Shown piece by piece: positions 10,953-21,748 of a stretch of 64,000 bases of DNA; position 1 is the first letter of the stretch, and each line of letters begins with the position of its first letter. Source of the DNA: Rebecca billardiae RCC1528 (lineage: Eukaryota; Haptophyta). A model generated the notes under the pieces. That model searched no databases. It was not told where the DNA came from and saw only the letters and a program-made list of their open reading frames with translations. The position numbers were made by a program, and so were the translations under genes. The stretch spans positions 4,154,001 to 4,218,000 of the forward strand of contig OZ251223.1 of the NCBI GenBank assembly GCA_965240325.2, written 5' to 3'.

Positions 10953-13124
10953 ATGTCGTTGGGCGCATGGCTGCGCGCGCTCGCCGCGCTGGCGTGCGGC
11001 CTGCCTCTGAGGCCTCCGCGCACGTCGCAGGGCTCGCCGGAGCGCGCGTGTGCGTCGTGGGGCAGTTGGCAGTGCCCGTCCGCCGAGCTTCTCGGCCAGC
11101 AGGAGCGCGCGCTCGCCGCTCTGCTGAACGCGAGCTCGGAGCTGCTGGCCCGCGACCCGCAAACGCGTCCGATGGAGTACCAGCCGTTCTGCGACGAGTC
11201 GCACCTTGCGTCGTGCTCGTGGTGCCCGATGCAGGCGCGAGCTCGGGCGGACGCCCACGCCCACGCCGCTCCGCTCGACCTCGCCGACGCCGTGCTCACG
11301 ATGATTGACGACCGCGCTCTGCACGCGTGGGCGGGCGTGCGGCGCGTGATGCAGCCACCACAAAAGTACATGATAAAAGGAGCGCCCGGGATCGACTATT
11401 ACTGCTCGGCATTCAGGGAAGGCGACCACTTCGTCCTCTCCACGCACAGCCGCGTCTACCGCTCCTTCGACGGCTTCGCGTGGAACAAGACGGGCGGCGT
11501 GCTGGCTGACATTGCGCTCACCTCCGAGCTGTGCACCTCGCACGTGGAAGACGGCAAGGCGCCGCCGCTGTACGTCGGCGCCTCGCTCGGGCGCATCCCG
11601 TGCACGAACACGCAGACGCGGCTCTACTCCATGCAGCCCACGCCGCACGGCGGCTTGCGCGGCAAGGCCCTCAAGTTTGGCGACAGGGCCGTGTACAGAG
11701 CGCCGCCGCCGGGCTGCGAGCGGCACGTGCGCAGCTGGGAGATGCTCGCGTCCAACCGCTCGCTGCTGCGCACGGGCGGCGACACGTGCGTGCTGCTGTA
11801 CCGCAATAGCCTGCGCGGCTCGGACATGCTCGCCGCGCGCGCCAACTACTGCGTGCGCGAGCGCGGCGAGCCCCGCTGGCGCGCGATCCGGGGGCTGGAG
11901 GTGCGCGAGGCGCAGTCGGCGCGCGCGATGCTCACCACCTCGCAGCCGGCGGACGACTTTTGGCGGCTCAAGGCGCACGCGTACCTCGACCTCGAGGGGA
12001 AGGCGGACATGTACCGCGTGCAGCTGTACACGCTCGGCGCAGTCGAGTACCCCGAGCACGCCGGCGCCGGCGCCAGCGCGCGCGCCGCACCGCCGCCCAC
12101 GCGCGAGGCCCGGACCGGCGGCACCCTCGGCTCCGCGCTCGGCTGGCTCGCGCCCGCGCCCTCGCCGCCGCCCTCGCCCGGCTCGCGCCTCTTCATCGGC
12201 GTGGGCAGCGTGTACAACTTCCCGAAAGCGGCGGACGTGCCGGCCTTCCGCGCCGCGTGCGCCGCCCTCCGCGGCGGCCTGCCGATCTGCGACACCATCG
12301 AGCCATACCTGCTGAGCTCGCGCGACGGCGCGCACTGGGACGCGGGCTGGGTGTACGCGCGCTCGCCGCTCGTGCCGCGCGGGGACTTGACGCCGGGCGG
12401 GCGCGCCAAGACCGACAGCGGGCTGCTGCTGCCGTGCGGGCACCCGCTCTTCCACGCGGGGCAGGTCTGGCTCTACTACCTCGGCTTCCGCCAGACGCAC
12501 GAGGAGCGCGCGCGCCTCACGCGCAAGGCCAGCCGGCCGTACCTGCACCTGGCGCGCTGGCCTCTGCACGCACTCGTCGGCCTTGAGCCGCCCGCGGCGC
12601 GCAGGGGCGAAGCGGCCGCGGTGGGCGTGGTGTGGACGAAGCGGATCGTGCGCCGGCGGGGGGACGCGCCTCTCGGCCTGCTGCTCGAGGCGGTGCGCCG
12701 CGGCGACAAGGCAGCGCGCGCGCGTGCGACGCTGCTGCGCCCCTACCTCGGCACGCGCGGCAGCGGCGGCACGCTTCGCGCGATCGTCGACGTTCGCGCG
12801 CGCGTGCTGCCTACAGCGGGCGCGGCCGGCAGCCGGCAGCGGACGACGGGCAAGAAGGCGCGCCGCGTCTTGCCCCCCTCGCTCTGCGTGCTCCGGCTAC
12901 CGCCGCTGCCCGAGCACGCCGCCGCGCCCGCCGCCGATGTGCTCGTGCAGCTGCGCATCTTGCTGGCGGGCACGCGGCTGCTCGCACTCGGCGCCGCGCA
13001 CGCGCTTGGCGAGCACGCGCCCTGCCAAGACGCCCCCGCGGTCCCCGCGGTCCCCGCGGTCCCCCGCCGCAAGGCGCCGGGCTCCCCGGCTGACCCCGAG
13101 TTGGCGGTCCCGTCGGAATTCTGA
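10953..13124 (+). CDS. Secreted beta-propeller glycoside hydrolase-like protein
   Basis: 723 residues from the ATG at 10953, followed by a signal peptide (MSLGAWLRALAALACGLPL). The body has repeated blade-like strands typical of five-bladed propeller glycosidases of the GH32/43/68 and related clans: VYRSFDGFAWNKTG near 170, LLSSRDGAHWDAGWVYARSP near 450 and HAGQVWLYYLGFRQTH near 500, then HLARWPLHALVGLEP. N-terminal cysteines (CASWGSWQC, CSWC) suggest disulfides. I cannot assign a substrate or name the catalytic acids with confidence. The C-terminal ~120 residues end in a Pro/Val repeat region (13035-13070). The gene is head-to-head with RuvB-like 1. The longer in-frame extension back to 9489 is antisense of RuvB-like 1 and is not coding. 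Confidence 0.72.
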   Translation: MSLGAWLRALAALACGLPLRPPRTSQGSPERACASWGSWQCPSAELLGQQERALAALLNASSELLARDPQTRPMEYQPFCDESHLASCSWCPMQARARADAHAHAAPLDLADAVLTMIDDRALHAWAGVRRVMQPPQKYMIKGAPGIDYYCSAFREGDHFVLSTHSRVYRSFDGFAWNKTGGVLADIALTSELCTSHVEDGKAPPLYVGASLGRIPCTNTQTRLYSMQPTPHGGLRGKALKFGDRAVYRAPPPGCERHVRSWEMLASNRSLLRTGGDTCVLLYRNSLRGSDMLAARANYCVRERGEPRWRAIRGLEVREAQSARAMLTTSQPADDFWRLKAHAYLDLEGKADMYRVQLYTLGAVEYPEHAGAGASARAAPPPTREARTGGTLGSALGWLAPAPSPPPSPGSRLFIGVGSVYNFPKAADVPAFRAACAALRGGLPICDTIEPYLLSSRDGAHWDAGWVYARSPLVPRGDLTPGGRAKTDSGLLLPCGHPLFHAGQVWLYYLGFRQTHEERARLTRKASRPYLHLARWPLHALVGLEPPAARRGEAAAVGVVWTKRIVRRRGDAPLGLLLEAVRRGDKAARARATLLRPYLGTRGSGGTLRAIVDVRARVLPTAGAAGSRQRTTGKKARRVLPPSLCVLRLPPLPEHAAAPAADVLVQLRILLAGTRLLALGAAHALGEHAPCQDAPAVPAVPAVPRRKAPGSPADPELAVPSEF

Positions 13125-13406
13125 CTGACACTTGTCTCAGCCATGCCTCGTGCCACGCCGGGACAGAACACTTCTTCGCCTCCCGGCGTGGGCTTCGGAG
13201 TAGCAACGGTCAGCGTCACACTCGCATCATGCGCACGTCGCACGAGCAGGTTCAGGTTGAACTTGATTGAAGGTGACGAGGTGTGCAAGCCGCATTGCAC
13301 ACGCCAAGTGCGCCAGTTTGGGAGCCCGTGCCAATCTGAAACTTGATTCGTGCAGCGCGCGCAAATAACTGTGACGAAATTGTGGCCGTCGTTCGGCTCA
13401 TTTAGC

Positions 13407-14782
13407 ATGATGGCCGCGGCTCATCACCGCCTCGCCAGGCGGAGCACGAGCTGCTGCCTCGTACTCCTGCTCGGCGGCTCGCTCGAGGCGATGGGCGTCA
13501 CGCTGAGCCGATCACCGCACACGCCGCCCGCGCTGCTGCGCCGATCAGCCGGTGTGGTGCGCTCGCCCATCGTTGCGAGCGACCTCGTGTTCAGCACCAA
13601 CATCTACCCCTCCTCCGGCCGGCTGGACGGGCGGTCTGAGATGCGGTACCGCAGCGAGGACTGGCTCATGAACCTGCTCTCGCTCCCACGCTCGCTCGTG
13701 CTCCGCCGCGTCTCGTCGCACCTCGCGGCGAGCCTGCTCTCGTGCGCGGCGGTGCTGGCCGGGCGCTCGGCCGGGCTGCGGCTGCAGCTGCCGCCGCTGC
13801 CGCACACGCTGCTCGGCTCCTTCCTCGGCCTGCTCCTCGTGTTCCGCACGAACTCGGCCTACGGGTACGCGCCGCCCGGCCGCGCACGCCTCCGCCCCTT
13901 CGCCCCGGGCCCAGCTCGCCCCGCACGCTCACGCCCACGCTGCACGCGCCCTCGCGGGGCGTCGGGCGGCCGCCGTGCAGCCGCTTCTGGGAGGCTCGAA
14001 TGATCTGGGGCTCGGTGATGAACTCGGCGCGGAACCTCGCGCAGGCCATCGTCGTGTACGTCCGTCCGCTCTCCGAGCCGCGCGCCGCGCGCCTGCTCGA
14101 GCTGCTCGCCGCCTTCCCGCACGCGCTCGCGCACCGCTGCCTGAACGGCCGGCCTCCGCTCGACGAGCGCGTGAGTGCCGCGGTGGGCGAGCCAGCCGCG
14201 CTGCCCAACGTGCCCTCGGCCGCGTGCTTCGAGATGCGCGCGCTGCTCGCGGCTAGCGCCGCGGAGCTCGGCGCGTCGACCGAGCTCGCGCGCTCCCTCG
14301 ACACGCGGCTGCAGCTCGTCGAGATGGGGCGGCTCGTCGACGCGCTCGTGAACGCGCTTGGCGGGTGCGAGCGCATCCTGCGCACGCCCATCCCGCTCTC
14401 CTACTCTCGGCACACGAGCCGCGCGCTCTCGCTGTGGTGCGGCACGCTGCCGCTGGTGCTCGCGCCGCTGCTCGGCTGGGCCGCGCTGCCCGCGATGGCG
14501 GTGCTCTGCTGGACCCTCTTCGGCATCGAGGAGATCGGCCACCTCATCGAGCAGCCCTTCCTCGAGATGCAATCTCGCGCCGGCTCTGACTCTGAGCTCA
14601 CGCTCACGTTTGCGCCGACCGAGCCGCAGCGCGCGCGCAAGTCCACGCGCGCCGCGGTCTCGCTGTACGGGTACGGGCTGCCCGTCGAGCAGCTCGCGCA
14701 GGTGATCAGCGCCGAGGTCGACTCGATCAGCGCCGCTGAGCTGCCACGCGCCGACGGCGGGGCAGCAGGATCCCGACGGTAA
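13407..14782 (+). CDS. Bestrophin-family anion channel
   Basis: Two exons, 13407-13864 and 13981-14782, encode 419 residues. The 116-nt intron begins GTACGC and ends GTGCAG. Splicing restores the family signature FRTNSAYGRFWEARMIWG, which is broken in either single frame. Other bestrophin marks are YRSEDWLMNLL, the helix ahead of FRTNSAYG, GGCERILRTPIPLSYSRHT and LFGIEEIGHLIEQPF. The family forms pentameric chloride/bicarbonate channels; in algae and plants, thylakoid bestrophins tune proton motive force or supply bicarbonate. The N-terminus carries a hydrophobic segment after a basic start (CCLVLLLGGSLEA), consistent with a targeting signal, but the compartment is unproven. Two adjacent ATGs (13407, 13410) are possible starts. 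Confidence 0.88.
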
Positions 14783-15170
14783 GCCGTGAGGCATCTGAGC
14801 GCACTTCAGAGGTCGTCGTATTGATCGGAGTATTCTCCGGCCTCCGGGAATCGACTCGACTCGACGGACGAGTCGGACGACGACCGCCGCCCCGGGACGG
14901 GTCGAGAGTTTATAGGCGGCCCGCGCCAGTGGCGCGCATATATTTAATTCGGCGCACTCGCGCTGCCATCTGGCAACCGACAGACTGTAACTACTCTATA
15001 AGCGCTACGTCGTCCGTCAGAAAATTTTGAACTCGGTGATGTCGATGAGAAAGAATATAACGACAAATAACGTCGCGGATGGACCGACGTCGTTCGGCCG
15101 GCGGCCATGCATCATCAGCCCACGCACGAGGGGCTCATAGTCATGCACTCCGCCGCTCACGGCTCAGGCG
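14783..15170. other. Intergenic gap, tail to tail
   Basis: Convergent space between the bestrophin (+) and the alpha/beta hydrolase (-). GC content is lower (14930-15070 contains TATATTTAATTC and AAATTTTGAA). No gene or RNA recognised. Confidence 0.4.
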
Positions 15171-16046
15171 TTACACGTCCTTGCCTTCCTTCACGAGCAG
15201 GGCGATGCGCTCAGCGATTTCCTCCGGGACGTTCTCTTGGAGGAAGTGCTTCGCCGGCAGCTCGTGGATCGGCGTGGCGAGGTTGAGTGCCTCCCGTGCC
15301 AGCTGGCCCTCCTTGGAGGCTCGGAGCTCGAAGTCCTTAGCACCCCAGACGACCTGGGCTGGGAATGTGCGCTGCGCGAGAATGGGCAAGTACTTCTCCT
15401 CGAAGGCCTTGGTCGGCTCGAAGCCTTTCATGACCTTGATGAAGGCTGCACCGCCATCCGTCTGAACGAGGATTTCGCCGTATGCGCGGATCTCGCGATA
15501 CGAGGTTGGCTGCATCACGCCAAAGACGCGAAACATTGGGAACACCATCGGCGTGTTCATCGACTTGGCCATGAGCAGTCCGATGCCTGGGATGCTGAAC
15601 GTGCGCATGACGAACGGCTTGGAGAACTTGCTCACCACCGTGGGCGTGTTGAGCACGGTGAGCGAAAGGATCCGCTCGGGCGCTCGCGAGATCAGGTTGT
15701 ACCCAACGGGGCCGCCGACATCATGGACAACCAGGTGGAACTCGCGGAGGTTGGTGGCGTCGACGGCTTTGAGAAGCCAGGCACCCAGCCCCGTCCACGT
15801 GTAGTCGAAGTCGCGCGGTCGCTCGGAGAAGCCCATGCCCGGCAGGTCGAGCGCGATGCCTTCCAGGCCACGTGCGGCGAGCTCGGGCAGCACTTTGCGG
15901 TACAAGTAAGCGGAGGCGGGCACACCGTGGAGGCACAGAACGGGCGGGCCCTTCCCGTCACGCCAGATCCGCGTTGACGCCGTGCCGGGGATCTCCAGAC
16001 GTTTGCCCTTGGCCTCCCAATCCTTCACACCTTGCGAGAGCGGCAT
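15171..16046 (-). CDS. Alpha/beta hydrolase, haloalkane dehalogenase-like
   Basis: 291 residues, single exon, complete hydrolase fold. Oxyanion-hole HG is at residues 40-41 (CLHGVPASA). The nucleophile elbow is VVHDVGGPVG with Asp109. The acid is Asp238 in WGAKDFEL and the base is His267 in AKHFLQEN. An Asp nucleophile and the HFLQEN ending are typical of haloalkane dehalogenases and related epoxide hydrolases. The residue after the nucleophile is Val rather than the halide-binding Trp of characterised dehalogenases, so dehalogenase activity is doubtful. Base composition is visibly less GC-rich than the neighbours and there are no introns, which fits a bacterial acquisition or just a less biased gene. 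An 81-bp module shared with the FHA gene lies ~250 bp upstream. Confidence 0.85.
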   Translation of the reverse strand: MPLSQGVKDWEAKGKRLEIPGTASTRIWRDGKGPPVLCLHGVPASAYLYRKVLPELAARGLEGIALDLPGMGFSERPRDFDYTWTGLGAWLLKAVDATNLREFHLVVHDVGGPVGYNLISRAPERILSLTVLNTPTVVSKFSKPFVMRTFSIPGIGLLMAKSMNTPMVFPMFRVFGVMQPTSYREIRAYGEILVQTDGGAAFIKVMKGFEPTKAFEEKYLPILAQRTFPAQVVWGAKDFELRASKEGQLAREALNLATPIHELPAKHFLQENVPEEIAERIALLVKEGKDV

Positions 16047-16180
16047 CGTGCTTGCGCGTCACGCCGGGCGCCTCCGCCCAAGGACTGCGCTCGCCAGCCG
16101 TCCAGCCGGTTCGAAGCCGACGATCAAGCAGCAATATAGGGGTGAGGGCCTTGTGTGGCTCAAGTTTGTAGCTGTACGTA

Positions 16181-16221
16181 CTGCCTGAGCTGTGTGCGTC
16201 TCTTATTCTTAGTAAACTGTA
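16181..16221 (-). repeat. 41-bp dispersed repeat, copy 1
   Basis: A 41-bp sequence that runs through CTCTTATTCTTAGTAAACTG is found again, exactly, as its reverse complement at 60323-60363. In the minus-strand reading it lies downstream of the 81-bp repeat, just as the other copy lies downstream of the second 81-bp copy. Confidence 0.8.
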
Positions 16222-16294
16222 CCCCCATACGAGAAAGCTCGTCCGACAAGAATCGACACAAGATTGGTCGAGCCGGGTGTTTGACCTGAAGTTT

Positions 16295-16375
16295 TTTTTA
16301 AAATTCCCCTTTATAACGGGCTCCGGGTGATCAGACTGGCGGCCGAAGCCTCCAGCCCTACCCTGGCCAGCCCCC
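16295..16375 (-). repeat. 81-bp dispersed repeat with TATA-like core, copy 1
   Basis: 81 bp that match 57535-57615 in reverse complement with no difference that I can find. Read on the minus strand it contains CCCGTTATAAAGGGGAATTT, and it points toward the alpha/beta hydrolase start ~250 bp away. The other copy points toward the FHA gene start 65 bp away. Confidence 0.85.
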
Positions 16376-16647
16376 GTGCACGTTAAATCATATAGTAAAC
16401 TGTATTGCCGCAGCAGTTTTTGCCGCGCTTGACTAGCAGACTGACAGAAGTAGCATCGTCTGCGGCCTCCAGCCTCCATCAGTCGGGCCCAGAGGCCGCG
16501 CCACGTGCGGACGTGAGCCGGCAAGCCGGCCCGGGCGGCAGCCTGACCAGGGCCGTCCGTGCCCGCTGCTATTTTTATTTTTTGACAGCGCGCTGCCGAG
16601 GCCGCCGCCGGCGCCGGCGCGCACGGCGCAGCCGGCGTGCGCGCGGC

Positions 16648-18854
16648 TCACTCGACCTTGACCGAGGCGTAGATGGTGCGCACGAACCAGAAGCACGCGA
16701 GGAAGCCCACCGTGCCGGTGAGGATGAAGAAGGCGTACGCGGCGATCAGCATGTACGAGACAAACATCACAATCGAGATGGCGCGCACCACCACCATCTT
16801 GGTGCTCAGGTACACGAGCGAGTACCCAAACAGGTACAGCCCGGACGAGCCCGCGGTCAGGAAGCCTGCGGGGCGGGAAGGCGCGGCGGGGCGCAGGGCG
16901 GTGAGCCGCGCGTCTCGCCGCGCGCGCCGCCGCGCGTCGCGCGCGCCGCGCTTCGCGCGCGCCGCGCTCTGCTTGCGCACCGCGCCACCACCAGTGGTAG
17001 TCCTCCGCGCACAGCTGGAAGTAGCACATCACGATCGTGATCTCTGCGCACGTCACCAGCAGGATGAGGAACACGACGAAGAGGAAGCCGAAGACGTAGT
17101 AGAACTGGTGCAGCCAGATGGAGGAGAGGATGAAGAAGAGCTCGATGAACACCGCGCCGAACGGCAGGATCCCGCCGACCAGCACGCAGAACACGGGCGA
17201 CATGTACCACGGCTGCTCGGGCACCACCCTCGGGATCTGGTTGGTGCGCGTCGGCCCCTCGATCGCAGGCGCCTTGTACCCGAAGTAGGAGCCGATGAAG
17301 ACCAGCGGCACGGAGATGCCGAACCAGAGGAGCAGCAGCGCGAAGAGCGTGCCTGCGACGGGGCGGGGCGGCGGGCGCGGGCGCGCGTCGGCGCGCGCGC
17401 GCGCGCGGCGCCGCGCTCGCGCTCGGCGCGGCCGCGGCCGCGGCGCCGCGCAGCGCACCAAACGGCACGGCGCCCGAGGACTTCTGCCCCCAGATGAAGA
17501 GGTTGAGCACGAAGAAGACGAGGCCGACGATGCCGGGGAACATCGTCGCCGTCTTGAGCGTGTTCGCCTTCCACGCCGTGCCGCGGAACATCTTGTACAG
17601 CCGCGCGGCCACGTAGCCGGCGAGCGCGCCCATGAAGACGTACAGCAGCAGCATGGCCGTCATCAGCCCGCCGCGGTTGGCGGGTGAGAGGAAACCGAGC
17701 AGCGCGAAGACCATGGTGACGGCGGCCATGCCGAGGACCTGCGCGCCGGTGCCCACGTACACCGCGAGCAGCCCCGCGTTCGCCGGCGGTCGGAACACGT
17801 CGCCGTGCACCAGCTTCCACCCGGACTCCTCCTGCGCGTCCTCGCGCGCCTCAAGCGCGTCGTTGTACCGGCTGAGGTCGCGCCGCAGCGTGCGCATCAT
17901 GATCATCGCGACCATGCCCGAGAGGAAGAGGACGATCATGAGCGAGTTGACCATGGAGAACCAGTGGATCTGCTCGTCCGTCGCGTACAGGTACACGTCC
18001 CACCGGCTCGCCCACTTCACGTCCGAGTACTCCCACGCGACGTCGTACGTCCAGAGCACCTCGGCCGCGGCCGCGACCGGCTGCGGCGGCAGGTCGTGCG
18101 AGACGGGCGCCTGCGCCGAGCACGTCTTGAGCGGCGGGCGCTTGCCCGGCGCGTCGTCCCACGCGCCCGCGTAGGCGTGCTTCACCGAGAACGGCTCCAC
18201 CTCGAAGCCCACGATCCGCGCGCCCTCGAACGCCGCGTCCGTGTGGTACTTGAGCACGAGCCGGTGGTGGTTGTACACGTACGCGACGCCCTCCGACGTG
18301 CCCGGGATGTCGGCCGAGCCCTTGAAGCCGAGGGGGAAGCCGCGCTCGTAGATCGTGATGATGCGCGAGGGCGACTCCGCCGTCGCGGGCTCGACCACGC
18401 GCGTCGCCGCCGGCAGGTTGTCCACGATCCAGTTCACGCGGTAGTCCTCGTGGATCTTGTGCGCAAACTCGGACATCTGCTCCGCGCTGTACGACATGCG
18501 GCACAGCACCTTGCACGACTCCTCGACGTGCATCGCGATCTCGTACGGCGAGTTCTCGATCCGGTCGCCGCGCAGGATCTCGCCCAGGTTCTCCGCGACG
18601 TGCTCGATCCGCTCCGGCCGGCAGAAGGGCAGCGAGTACCACTCGTACGGCAGCTGCGTCTTGGTCGACGCGAGCTTGTTCAGCTTGAGCTCGACGCGGT
18701 CGCCCTTGAGGTACTCGCGCGGCGCGACGCCGGGGAGGTAGAACGCGTGCACGCGGGCCGGCCCGCCCGCGAGCAGCGCCAGCGCGCACGCCGACGCCGC
18801 GGCCGCGCCGCGCGGCGCGGCTCGTCGTCCGCGTGCCCGCGGGCTGCCCAGCAT
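16648..18854 (-). CDS. Transmembrane 9 superfamily protein (nonaspanin)
   Basis: Three exons on the minus strand, 18854-17459, 17352-16981 and 16865-16648, give 661 residues, the usual TM9SF length. After an N-terminal signal peptide the mature start [11 protein letters not shown] is the classic nonaspanin lumenal beginning. A ~270-residue lumenal domain precedes nine predicted membrane spans. The first splice restores [19 protein letters not shown] and the second restores [17 protein letters not shown], both strongly conserved. The C-terminus ASVKVE matches the KXD/E motif that retains plant and animal nonaspanins in the Golgi through COPI. These proteins act in endomembrane sorting, adhesion and surface delivery of Gly-rich transmembrane proteins. 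Introns are 106 and 115 nt and both start GTGCGC. Confidence 0.95.
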
Positions 18855-19484
18855 GGCCCCTCGCTGATCCGCGCGTGCAGCCGCTGGAAGTTGACGCGCG
18901 CTCGGATCTCAGCTCGCGTCCACGGCGCGGCTGCCCCTTCCCGGACTCTGCGGCCCGAGTTCCGCCCACAAAAAGGCACAGCAGTGCAAACTGCAAAGCC
19001 GTTGAGGGATCCAGGCCGTCTGGCCGTACTACTACAAACAGCAGCGATGGCGGCGCAAGGGAGGGTACATATGCACGGACGTGCCCGCATGGCACCTCGA
19101 CTTCCCCTCCGAGCCGAGTAGCGGACTTCGAGGGATGCTGGCCGGCGCTTTCGTCGAGTGGTATCACGTTCGGGGCTGCCGAGCGTCCCGGGGACCGGGC
19201 CAGAGCCGCGGGACCCGGACAGGCGCGACTGGCCCCGGTCCTGGCCGGCGGACTCCGCCCGCGGTAACGCGAGTTCGCCGCGGCCCGCCAGTGGGCCTGG
19301 CGACGGACCGCGTGACGAGTTTCCTCGTGATATCGTCGTAACGTATGCTACTACGTCCGGTCCCGCAGGGCAGACTCGTGACTCGACTTGGCTGAGTATT
19401 GCTATACAGCTTATTTGATGGGCGGGCGCGTCGGCGGACGACGAGCGCAAGTTGGCCCGCAAGTCACTTAGACACTACTACTAG
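18855..19484. other. Intergenic gap
   Basis: The space upstream of the TM9SF gene (-) and downstream of the ankyrin gene (-). It is less GC-rich after ~19300 (GTATTGCTATACAGCTTATTTG). No convincing coding or RNA feature. Confidence 0.4.
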
Positions 19485-21714
19485 TCAGCGCTGCGCGCGG
19501 CCGATCGGCGGCGACGGCCGCTCGGCGTCGAAGAGCGCGTCCGCGAGCGGCATCTCCGCGAGCGCCGAGGGCGAGGGCTTCTCGCGCTCCCAGAGCGAGT
19601 CCCCGCGCAGCACGACCGGCGTGTGCGTCGCGCGCGCCGCGCGCAGCCGGCGGAGCGGGCTGTCGGCCGACGCGCGGCGCGCCGCGGCGTGCGCGGCGCG
19701 CGCGCCCGCGCCCGCGGCGGGCGAGCTGCCGGGCGGCCGGCGCGCGCTCCACGCGACGGCGCGCGGCGCGGTGCCCGCGCCGGCGCGCGCGGGCTTGGGC
19801 GGCGGCGACGACTTGCGCCGCGACGCGTCCGCGAGCGCGGCGGTCACGGCCGCATCAGCCGCCGCCTTGCCGCCGGGCGAGCCGGGCGGCGCGCCGCCGG
19901 CGCGGCTCGGCGCGCGGCGCGGCGGCGCGCTCGTCGAGCGCCCGGCGCGGTGCGCGGCGGGCTCGCGCGCGTCCGCGAGCGCCGCCTCGAGCTCGGCGGT
20001 GGAGAGCAGCGCCTCCTCCAGCCGCGCGCTCAGCACCGCGCGCTCCGCCGCCCACGCCTCGCGCGCCTCGGCGGTCGCGAGCGACGCGGCGACGAGCTCG
20101 GAGCCTCGCGCCTCGAGCGCGGCGCGCAGCCGCGCCAGCTCGGCGTCCGCGCCGCGCGCCGCCTCGGCGACGAGCTCGGAGGCGGCGGCGCGCGCCTCCT
20201 CGGCGGCAGCCTCGGCGTGCGCCGCGCCGCGCCGCGCGCCGCGCTCCGCCGCCTCGCGCCCCGCCGCCTCCGCCTCCGCCACCTCGGCGCGCAGCGCGCC
20301 GAGCGCCGCCGCCGCCGCCGCCGCCTCGCGCTCGGCCGCGTCCGCGCGCGCGCGCTCGCGCACCGCCGCCGCGCGCGCGCCGCCCTCGGCGTCGCGCGCG
20401 GCGTCGGCCGCGTCGCGCGCGGCGCGCAGCCGCGCCTCGGCCTCGGCCGCCGCCGCGCTCGCGCCGTCCGCCGCGCCGCGCGCCGCCGCCGCGCCGCTCT
20501 CCGCGCGCGCCGCGCGCCGCGCCGCCTCCTCCGCCGCGTCGCGCGCGGCGGCGCCGTCGGCGCGCGCCGCGTCCGCGTCCGCGCGCGCCGCGTCGCGCGC
20601 GCCCTCGGCGTCGGCGAGCCGCGCGCGGAGCGCGCTGAGCGCCGCGCGCGCCTGCGCCGCCTGCCCCTCCGCGTCCTCCGACCAGCCGTCCAGCTCGGCG
20701 CGCGCGCGCTCCGCCTCCGCGTCCGCGTCGGCCGCGCGCGCCGCCGCGTCGGCCGCGGCCGCGCGCGCGTCCGCCGCCTCGCGCGCCGCGGCGTGCGCGT
20801 CCGCCGCCGCGCGCTCGAGCGCGGCGCGCAGGTCGTCGGCGTCGGCCGCGGCGGCCTCGGCCTCGGCGGCGCGCGCGGACGCGGACGCGGCGTCCGTCTC
20901 CGCGCGCGCCGCGCGGCCGCGCGCCGCGTCCGCGTCCGCCGACGCGTCGAGCGCCGCGGCGCGCGCGCGCTCGGCCGCCGCCTCGGCCGCGGCCGCGCGG
21001 CCGCGCGCCGCGCTCAGCTCGTCGGCCGCGCGCGCCTCGGCCGCGTCGGCGCGCTCGGCGGCGCGCGCGGCGGCGGCGCGCGCGGCGGCGGCGGCGTCGT
21101 CCGCCTCGCGCAGCTGCGCGCGCAGCCGCGCGATCTCCACCGCCGCCGCCGCCGCCGAGGCGGTGCCGCCGTCGGCGACGCGCGCCGCCGCCGCCTCCGC
21201 CGCCTCGGCGCGCGCGCGCTGCCGTGCGCACTCGGCCTCGGCCGCGGCCGCGGCGCGCGCCGCGTCGGCGAGGGCGGCGCGCGCGGCGGCGGCCGCCTCG
21301 GCCGCGCCGCCCGCCGCCGCCTCGCGCGCGCCCGTCGCGCCCGCCGCCGCCGCCTCCGCCGCCTCCGCGCGCGCGCGCTCGCGCCCGAGCGCCGCCTCGG
21401 CCGCGTCCGCGCGCGCGCGCGTGCCCGCCGCGTCGGCGCGCGCCGCCTCCGCCTCGCGCGCCGCGCGCTCCGCCGCGGCGGCGTCGGTGCTGGTCGCGGC
21501 GGCGGCGGCGGCGGCGGCGCGCGCCTCGGCGGCGCGCGCGTCGCGCGCCTCCGCGTGCGCGCGCGCCACCTCCGCGTCCGCGTCCGCGCACGCGCGCTCG
21601 AGCAGCCCGCGCAGTCGCGTCGCCTCGGCGCGCGCGCCCTCGAGCTCGGCCGCGGCGCCGCCCGCGTCCGCGCGCGCGGCCGCGAGCTGCGCGCGCAGGC
21701 GCTCGGCCTCGGAC

Positions 21715-21748
<34 letters not shown>

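Larger units (their letters stand above)
16047..16647. other. Upstream region of the alpha/beta hydrolase and 3' space of the TM9SF gene
   Basis: A 600-bp gap that holds the 41-bp (16181-16221) and 81-bp (16295-16375) repeats described separately. No additional gene is seen. Confidence 0.45.
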
